A model generated the notes under the pieces. It was not told the DNA's origin. It did no database searches and saw nothing but the letters and a program-made list of their open reading frames with translations. The translations under genes were made by a program, and so were the position numbers. From contig JAFAOU010000048.1 of NCBI GenBank assembly GCA_019247495.1, forward strand, positions 1-45,243: a stretch of DNA of 45,243 nt, given 5' to 3'. Shown here piece by piece: positions 40,231 to 45,243 of this stretch (position 1 is its first letter; each line of letters opens with the position of its first letter). The DNA is from Acidobacteriota bacterium. GTDB lineage: Bacteria > Acidobacteriota > Thermoanaerobaculia > Gp7-AA8.

Positions 40231-41513
40231 CAGAAGCCTCCCCTTCCGCCGCCGCGCTGTCCGCCGCCCTGCTGTCCACCCTGGAACGGACTGGCCGGCG
40301 CGGTGCTGGTCTTCGCGCTTGCAGTGGCCGTCGTGGCCGGACCGGTTGTTCCCGCGATGACTTTCATCCCTTCCTTGATGGTCTTGCCGGTGATCTCCGT
40401 TGTGCTGCCGTCATTGATTCCGGTCTTGACGCGCGCCACGGCCAGTTTGCCGTTGGCGTCGAGGTAGTAGAGCGTGCCGAAGTTGCTGCTGCGCGTTCCC
40501 GTCCATGCTTTGCGGTCAGGACGCGCGGTGGAAGTCGTCGAAGTTGTCGACGTCGTCGTCGCCTGACGCGACGCCTTCAGCGCTGCGAGCTCGGCATCGG
40601 TCGGTTTGTAGCGGAGTGCGGAGTTCGAGACTTTGAGGACGTCGTCGGCCTGCTTGGTCAGGAACTGGACGCGCGCGGTCATGCCGGGAAGGAGCTTGCC
40701 ATCCGTGTTCGGCACGGAGACGACGACGGTGTAGTTGACGACGTTGTCCGTCGTCGACGACTGCAGGCGCACCTGCTTGACGGTCCCTTTGAACGTCTGC
40801 CCCGTCAGCGCCTGAACGGTGAACGAGACCGGCTGTCCTTCTTTGATCTGGGCGATGTCGCTCTCGCCGACCTGCGCGAGGATCTGCATCTGCGCGAGGT
40901 CGTTGGCGATGAGGAAGAGCTGCGGCGCGGAGAGGCTGGCCGCGACGGTCTGACCCTGCTGCACGTTGCGTTCGACGACGACGCCGTCGATCGGCGCGTA
41001 GATGTTGGTGTACGAAAGGTTCTGCCGCGCGCGGTCGAGCGCGACGCGCGCCGACTTCACGCCGGCGTTCGCGACGGTGGCGCCCGACTGCGAGACCTCG
41101 AACGCGCTGCGAGCGACGAGTCCGTCGTTGGTGAGCTCGCGGTTGCGGGCGTAGTCGCGCGACGCCTGCAGCGCCTGGGCCTGCGACTTTTCGAGATTGG
41201 CCTGCGCGTCGGTCACCGCTTGCAGTGCCAGCGTCGGATCGATGCGCGCCAGGAGCTGTCCCTTCTTGACGTGATTGTTGAAGTCGACCAGCAGCTCCGA
41301 GACCTGCCCAGAGACCTGGGTGCCGACGCTGACGGTGGTGACGGCGTTCAGCGTCCCGGTCGCGGAAACGGTCGATTGCAGGTTGCCGCGCTCGATCGTA
41401 GCGAAGCGGTACGCCGTAGTCTCCTTCGCGAAGGCCAGGCGATGAACGAGCACGCCGATGACCGAAAGGATGAGAACGAGTCCGATTGCGATGAACGATT
41501 TTTTCTGTCTCAT
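40230..41513 (-). CDS. MacA-like periplasmic membrane fusion protein
   Basis: A 427-residue HlyD-family adaptor, first gene of the exporter operon. One N-terminal membrane anchor (about 8-26) is followed by lipoyl, helical-hairpin and beta-barrel parts (VSVGTQVSGQVSEL, YAPIDGVVVERN, KVSNSALRYKP). Two low-complexity stretches are unusual: a Thr/Ser run (TTTSTTSTTS) about three quarters along and a Gly/Gln/Arg tail at the C-terminus. The Thr/Ser run may be a flexible linker inside the membrane-proximal domain. ATG start at 41513. Confidence 0.9.
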   Translation of the reverse strand: MRQKKSFIAIGLVLILSVIGVLVHRLAFAKETTAYRFATIERGNLQSTVSATGTLNAVTTVSVGTQVSGQVSELLVDFNNHVKKGQLLARIDPTLALQAVTDAQANLEKSQAQALQASRDYARNRELTNDGLVARSAFEVSQSGATVANAGVKSARVALDRARQNLSYTNIYAPIDGVVVERNVQQGQTVAASLSAPQLFLIANDLAQMQILAQVGESDIAQIKEGQPVSFTVQALTGQTFKGTVKQVRLQSSTTDNVVNYTVVVSVPNTDGKLLPGMTARVQFLTKQADDVLKVSNSALRYKPTDAELAALKASRQATTTSTTSTTSTARPDRKAWTGTRSSNFGTLYYLDANGKLAVARVKTGINDGSTTEITGKTIKEGMKVIAGTTGPATTATASAKTSTAPASPFQGGQQGGGQRGGGRGGF

Positions 41514-41605
41514 GATGCCGGTACTAACGGAGGGCTACCGGCGCATGTTTCGCATTTTCAATGAGTTGCACGCTGGCGATACGAATCGCACCGACGCGTC
41601 ATGAT

Positions 41606-41632
41606 CCGCAGATTACGCAGATGAACGCAGAC
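41606..41632. repeat. CGCAGAT-unit short repeat
   Basis: CCGCAGATTACGCAGATGA followed by ACGCAGAC is a run of three degenerate CGCAGA units directly downstream of the Spy-like gene's terminator. It has the same short-period style as the other intergenic repeats in this window. No inverted partner was found. Confidence 0.45.
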
Positions 41633-41662
41633 AAAAAACTCCCCGTCCTTGCGAACGGGGAG
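41633..41662 (-). terminator. Intrinsic terminator of the Spy-like gene
   Basis: On the minus strand CTCCCCGT and ACGGGGAG (41655-41662 and 41639-41646) form an eight-base stem followed at once by a run of six T's (read from AAAAAA at about 41633-41638). It begins 34 bases after the Spy-like stop. This is the clearest rho-independent terminator in the window. Confidence 0.85.
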
Positions 41663-41695
41663 CGGGTACCGCGCAGCAGTATGAGGAGAGAGGGA

Positions 41696-42151
41696 TTACT
41701 GCTGCTGCTTGTACTGAGACCGATGCGCTTCGCGCTCGGCCTTCAGCGTGTCGAACTGCGCGCGCTGCTGGGGCGTGAGGATCTGCTTGATCTTCGCGTC
41801 CTGCGCATCGCGAAGCTGCTTCATCTGCGCGCGCTGCGACTCCATCGCCGGACGGAGCGCGTCGAGCTTCGCCGTGTCGTTCGCATCCCTGGCGGCCTTG
41901 TACTGCTCGCGGGTCTGCTTCTGCGTTTCGAAGAAGGCCTTGTTCGTCTCGCGGAAGTTCTTGTCGAGATCCGCGATCTGCGTCTTCTGGGCATCGGTGA
42001 GGTTCAGCTTCTGCGCGTACATCTCGCTGAAGCTGCCGCGATGGCCATCCCAACCGCCCTTCCCTTCTTTGCCATCGTGCATGCCGGCGAAGGCCAGCGT
42101 TGCGCCGAGAGCGAGAACTGCCGCTGCTGCTGAAATCGTCTTCTTGGTCAT
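41696..42151 (-). CDS. Spy/CpxP-like LTXXQ-motif periplasmic protein
   Basis: A 151-residue exported protein. The signal peptide is about residues 1-22 (ALGATLAFA). The mature part is an all-helical, highly charged chain with two LTxxQ motifs (LTDAQ and LTPQQ), as in the Spy/CpxP family of periplasmic chaperones and metal-stress sensors. ATG 42151 has AAAGGAAA upstream. It is divergent from the histidine-kinase gene and upstream of the exporter operon in the same direction, but its own terminator isolates it. Confidence 0.85.
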   Translation of the reverse strand: MTKKTISAAAAVLALGATLAFAGMHDGKEGKGGWDGHRGSFSEMYAQKLNLTDAQKTQIADLDKNFRETNKAFFETQKQTREQYKAARDANDTAKLDALRPAMESQRAQMKQLRDAQDAKIKQILTPQQRAQFDTLKAEREAHRSQYKQQQ

Positions 42152-42276
42152 GGGTTTCCTTTAGCTCTTTGTCGCGGCTCGATTGCCGCGGATATGCGAT
42201 GAGACAATCCGGACCGGCCCTCTCTTTCCGATCGAACATGAAGTGCACTCCCGTGTCATGAAGCGCACGGAAGCGC

Positions 42277-43458
42277 ATGCAGCGCGGGCTGAAACTTGCA
42301 TCGAGCACAGCCGTGAGCAACGCAGAACGATCGACGTACGCGCGCATCGGCAGCCGTGAGCTGCTGCTGATCTTCGCGTTCTGGACGTTCATCGCCACGT
42401 TGTCGGCGGTGAATCGCGCGCTCGATCCCCGAGGATTCGGATTCCAGCTCAGCTCTCCGGCCGGACCGATCGCGCTCGAGTACATCGAGTCGTGGCTGTG
42501 GGCGGTGATCACGCCGGGCGTTTTTCTGCTGACCCAGCGTTTCCCGTTCGATCGCTCGCGATGGGTGCGGATCGCCGCGCTGCTGTTGATCGGAATCGCG
42601 ATCGCGATCGCAGTCGACCTGACCATGGATATGGCGCGGATCGCCATCCTGGCCGGCGTTCCGTCGCGGCGTCCGCGAGTGTTTTCGCCGAGGGATGCCA
42701 TTTTCAGGCTGCGCTTCGTCAATCAACTGATCGTGTATCTGGCGGTGCTCATCGCCGGCTACGCGCGCAACTTCTATCTGCGCGATCTGACGCGGCAGCG
42801 CGAAGCGGTGGCGCTCGAGGCGCGCGCGTCGGAACTGCAGGCGCAGCTCGCTGCCGCGCGGCTCGACGCGCTGCGGATGCAGCTCAATCCGCACTTTCTC
42901 TTCAACACGCTGCACGCGGTTTCCGCGCTCGTCGAGCGCGATCCGTCCGGCGTGCGCAAGATGATCGCGCGGCTCAGCGAGTTGCTGCGTCACACGATCG
43001 AGGCACGCGGCGCGGATGAGGTGCCGCTGCGCGATGAGCTGGAGTTCTTGCGCCGCTACATCGAGATCATGGAGATCCGTTTTCAGGGACGCCTGACGGT
43101 GACGGTGAACGCCGGCGATCGGGCGATGGACGCGCTCGTCCCGAATCTCATCCTCCAGCCGATCGTGGAGAACGCGCTGGAGCACGGTGCCAGCCGCGCG
43201 TCCGGCCGCGGGGAAGTTGCGATCGATGCGAAGGTCGACGGCGACGATCTTGTGGTGACCGTTCAGGACAATGGGCCGGGCTTGTCGTCGACCGGCGAGG
43301 GCGTTGGTCTCAGCAACACGAAGGCGCGGCTCGATCAACTCTACGGCGACCCTGCTTCGCTCACGCTCACCTCTCCTTCCGGCGGCGGCGTGCTGGCCAC
43401 ACTGCGCGTTCCGTATCACACCGCCGCCGATCTTCGAACGCGAGCGTCGCATGCCTGA
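42277..43458 (+). CDS. LytS-type sensor histidine kinase
   Basis: A 393-residue membrane kinase. Four to five hydrophobic segments (about 27-165) form the sensor part with no large extracellular loop. A short helix leads to the His_kinase domain with the phospho-acceptor motif LNPHFLFNTLHAVSAL (His at about 208), and the ATPase part has VENALEHG and the G-box DNGPGLSSTGEGVGLSNT. Signals are unknown. ATG 42277 was chosen; the Shine-Dalgarno is weak. Its end overlaps the response-regulator gene by eight bases. Confidence 0.9.
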   Translation: MQRGLKLASSTAVSNAERSTYARIGSRELLLIFAFWTFIATLSAVNRALDPRGFGFQLSSPAGPIALEYIESWLWAVITPGVFLLTQRFPFDRSRWVRIAALLLIGIAIAIAVDLTMDMARIAILAGVPSRRPRVFSPRDAIFRLRFVNQLIVYLAVLIAGYARNFYLRDLTRQREAVALEARASELQAQLAAARLDALRMQLNPHFLFNTLHAVSALVERDPSGVRKMIARLSELLRHTIEARGADEVPLRDELEFLRRYIEIMEIRFQGRLTVTVNAGDRAMDALVPNLILQPIVENALEHGASRASGRGEVAIDAKVDGDDLVVTVQDNGPGLSSTGEGVGLSNTKARLDQLYGDPASLTLTSPSGGGVLATLRVPYHTAADLRTRASHA

Positions 43459-44245
43459 CAAGACGATCCGCGTCCTCATCGCCGACGACGAAGCGCTGGC
43501 GCGCGATCGCATCGCCGATCTGCTTGCGCATGAAGCCAACGTCGTCGTCGCCGGAACGGCGTCAACCGGTCTCGAAGCGATCGAGGCCATTCGCACGCTG
43601 AAGCCCGATCTCGTTTTCCTCGACGTGCAGATGCCTGGACGAACGGGACTCGAAGTCGTCGACGAGATCGGCGCCGAGTCGATGCCGGCCACGATCTTCG
43701 TCACCGCCTTCGACAAGTTCGCGCTCAATGCCTTCGACCGCGCTGCCGTCGACTACCTGGTCAAGCCGTTTGACGACGACCGTTTCGCGCAGGCCTTCCG
43801 TCGCGCGCGCAAGATGATCGAGCTGGAGGAGGTGCAGGAAGTGACGCAACGTTTACTCTCGCTTCTGCACGAACCGGCAACGGCAGCTCCCCCCGCTCCG
43901 AAGCGTGACTACCTCGAACGCATCTCCGTCGAAAGCCGTGGCCAGGTGCGGGTGGTGCCGGTGGACAAGGTCGACTACATCACCGCCGACGGTCCGTACG
44001 CGGAGTTGCACGTCGGCGACCGCGTCTTTGCGATCCGCGAGCGAATGCAGACATTGGACGAGCGCCTCGATCCGGCGATCTTCTTCCGCATCCACCGCTC
44101 CGCCATCGTCCGCCTCGACCGCATCGACACCCTCCTCCGCCACCCCGGCGGCGACTACGGCGTCCGCCTGAAAAACGGCACGGAGTTGAGTTTGAGCCGC
44201 GGACGGCGAGAGGAGTTGGAGGAAAAGTTGGGGATCACCAGATAA
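43451..44245 (+). CDS. LytTR-family response regulator
   Basis: A 264-residue partner of the LytS-type kinase. The receiver domain (about 6-120) has the acidic pair in IADDEALAR, the phospho-acceptor Asp in VFLDVQMPG, and TAFDKF plus VKPFDDDR at the expected places. The C-terminal LytTR DNA-binding domain (about 160-262) has RISVESRGQVRVVPVDKVDY and FFRIHRSAIVRLDRI. The ATG at 43451 is fixed by the overlap with the kinase gene. Likely targets include the neighbouring Spy-like gene and exporter, by inference from position only. Confidence 0.92.
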   Translation: MPDKTIRVLIADDEALARDRIADLLAHEANVVVAGTASTGLEAIEAIRTLKPDLVFLDVQMPGRTGLEVVDEIGAESMPATIFVTAFDKFALNAFDRAAVDYLVKPFDDDRFAQAFRRARKMIELEEVQEVTQRLLSLLHEPATAAPPAPKRDYLERISVESRGQVRVVPVDKVDYITADGPYAELHVGDRVFAIRERMQTLDERLDPAIFFRIHRSAIVRLDRIDTLLRHPGGDYGVRLKNGTELSLSRGRREELEEKLGITR

Positions 44246-44248
44246 TTC

Positions 44249-44306
44249 ACCACAGAGACACAGAGAACACAAAGGAAACTCTCTGTGTCCTCTGTGCCTC
44301 CGTGGT
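44249..44306. repeat. CACAGAG-family inverted repeat (copy 3)
   Basis: Arms 44249-44274 and 44281-44306 are reverse complements with four mismatches in 26 bp and share the ACCACAGAGACACAGAG core with the copies at 19753 and 38204. This copy lies between two genes in the same direction, 22 bases before the TTG of the next gene, so it may terminate the two-component transcript. Confidence 0.65.
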
Positions 44307-44327
44307 TCAAGAACCTATCATCGACAC

Positions 44328-44987
44328 TTGCCTCAAATCAGCCGGCGCGCCGTTCTGCAATCCGCACCGTTTCTTCTTGCGACGCTGGTGCGCTGTGCGA
44401 ACGCGGTCGTCGGTAACGCGCGCGTGGCCGAGGCCTTTATCGTCGATCCGTCGTGGAACGCGTATCGGCCCGTCCTGCGTGGCGTCATCGCGGCGGTCCT
44501 GCCGTTCGATGCGCCGGGCTTTCCGCCGATCACGATCGATGATGTCGAGCAGCGTCTGTTGAAACTGTTTCCCCTCGAGAACGAGACTCGGTACGCCGGA
44601 TTGCAGCGGACCATCGCTTTCTTCGATGAGATCGCTCTCTTCCCGCTGATGTCCGGCCCGCTGTTGCAGGAGGAGGCGAACGTTCGCGACCTCGCCGCGC
44701 GCGGCGGCGACAGCGCGCGAATCGGCGCCGAAATCGCGGCAACCGATGCGGCGTCGTTCGCGACGTTTGCAACAAACATCAAGCCCAACGCCCGCTTCCG
44801 CGATCTGTCGGTCGACGCGCAACGCACGTACCTCGGCTTGTGGCGCGACAGCGCCTCGATCGTCAAACGGGAGTTCTTCGGATCGCTGCGAAACGTGGTG
44901 ATGATCACGACCTGGTCGATGGACGCCACCTGGCCGAGCATCGGCTACACCGGCCCACTGATTCCGCGGACGGCCGTCGGATCATGA
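44328..44987 (+). CDS. Gluconate 2-dehydrogenase subunit 3-like protein with Tat signal
   Basis: A 219-residue protein from TTG 44328. The start is supported by a twin-arginine signal (ISRRAVLQSAPFLLATL) directly after it. The mature chain is helical, with a PVLRGVIAAVLPFDAPGFPP segment and a TWSMDATWPSIGY end, resembling gluconate 2-dehydrogenase subunit 3, the small chaperone-like partner that rides with a GMC oxidoreductase through the Tat system. Its stop overlaps the following GMC gene by four bases (ATGA), which supports the pairing. Confidence 0.78.
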   Translation: MPQISRRAVLQSAPFLLATLVRCANAVVGNARVAEAFIVDPSWNAYRPVLRGVIAAVLPFDAPGFPPITIDDVEQRLLKLFPLENETRYAGLQRTIAFFDEIALFPLMSGPLLQEEANVRDLAARGGDSARIGAEIAATDAASFATFATNIKPNARFRDLSVDAQRTYLGLWRDSASIVKREFFGSLRNVVMITTWSMDATWPSIGYTGPLIPRTAVGS

Positions 44988-45243
44988 CCAGGCTCGCCTG
45001 CGACGTCCTCATCATCGGATCGGGCGCGGCGGGAGGCGTGCTCGCCGCGACGCTCGCTGAGCAGACGAAGAAGAAGGTCATCGTCGTCGAAAAAGGCGGC
45101 TGGTTCGGTGGCGAGTCGTTCGATCAGCGCGAATGGGACATGCGCGTGCTGTATGCCGAGGATGGGCGGCGGACGACGGCGGACGGCGCCATGGCCGTGC
45201 GCGGCGGCGAGTGTGTCGGCGGCGGAACGACCGTCAACTACGC
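44984..45243 (+). CDS. GMC-family FAD oxidoreductase (truncated at window end)
   Basis: The first 86 residues of a flavoprotein dehydrogenase: the FAD-binding motif DVLIIGSGAAGGVLAATLAE (about 7-26), the ribose-binding Glu in VIVVEKGGWF, and a GGECVGGGTTVNY motif typical of GMC enzymes of the glucose/gluconate/cholesterol oxidase type. The start overlaps the subunit-3-like gene. The substrate cannot be told from this portion; a sugar or sugar acid is likely from the partner. Confidence 0.85.
   Translation, partial: MTRLACDVLIIGSGAAGGVLAATLAEQTKKKVIVVEKGGWFGGESFDQREWDMRVLYAEDGRRTTADGAMAVRGGECVGGGTTVNY

Noticed and set aside
42256..43728. Minus-strand frame of 490 codons across the kinase/regulator pair
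   Set aside because: Antisense to two genes with intact motifs; composition is that of a shadow frame.

Overview
The window reads as a piece of chromosome from a GC-rich, Gram-negative bacterium. TolC-type outer-membrane factors, RND and MacAB-like exporters, periplasmic lipoproteins and Tat-exported enzymes all require an outer membrane. Frequent GTG and TTG starts, four-base stop/start overlaps, a LytS/LytTR two-component pair, an Uma2 nuclease, a DUF6496 protein, an ECF sigma factor beside a TPR-CHAT protein and many short-period intergenic repeats together suggest an uncultured Acidobacteriota-like lineage. That placement is inference: the window has no rRNA or other marker gene. I saw no insertion sequence, prophage, CRISPR array or tRNA.

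Layout. 1-464 is non-coding and packed with palindromic repeats. 465-6903 (minus) is an efflux operon: TetR regulator, TolC-like factor, lipoprotein membrane-fusion protein and an RND pump with an unusual extra membrane segment. 7020-8189 holds an Uma2 nuclease and a PIN-toxin/antitoxin pair. 8195-11736 (minus) is a NagZ-like glycosidase overlapping a sodium:solute symporter, probably for amino-sugar scavenging. 11770-13780 holds a small membrane protein, a DUF1573 protein and a DUF2064 glycosyltransferase-like protein. 13770-16168 (plus) is a SAM-adenosyltransferase (DUF62) overlapping a transpeptidase-only penicillin-binding protein. 16615-19750 (plus) holds a lipoprotein, a flavin amine oxidase, a GNAT acetyltransferase and a MocA-like cytidylyltransferase. 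The last is convergent with 19810-23619 (minus), a complete paoABC-type periplasmic aldehyde oxidoreductase whose molybdenum cofactor it could help mature.

The accessory-looking core is 23.7-38.2 kb. Two small basic proteins lie downstream of an ECF sigma factor and its single-span anti-sigma-like partner. Divergent from these is a lipoprotein TPR-CHAT protease, translationally coupled to an unknown protein and followed by a secreted small protein. Two further caspase-fold (C14) proteins with signal peptides follow. Next come a DUF1508 protein and a coupled minus-strand operon of VWA protein, PP2C phosphatase, kinase and a 78-residue membrane peptide, equivalent to the E. coli YegL/PphC/YegI (TerY-P) triad. 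A voltage-gated-type potassium channel diverges from that operon. Three caspase-fold proteases, all apparently exported, beside a sigma/anti-sigma pair and a phospho-signalling triad make this the most interesting part of the window. The working hypothesis is that the CHAT lipoprotein processes the periplasmic part of the anti-sigma protein.

38.3-44.2 kb holds a MacA/MacB-like tripartite ABC exporter (minus), an Spy/CpxP-like periplasmic protein with a clear terminator, and a divergent LytS/LytTR two-component system. The window ends in a Tat-exported gluconate-dehydrogenase-subunit-3-like protein coupled to a truncated GMC oxidoreductase. Repeats with the CACAGAGACACAGAG core occur three times between genes, and several other short-period inverted repeats occupy the remaining gaps.
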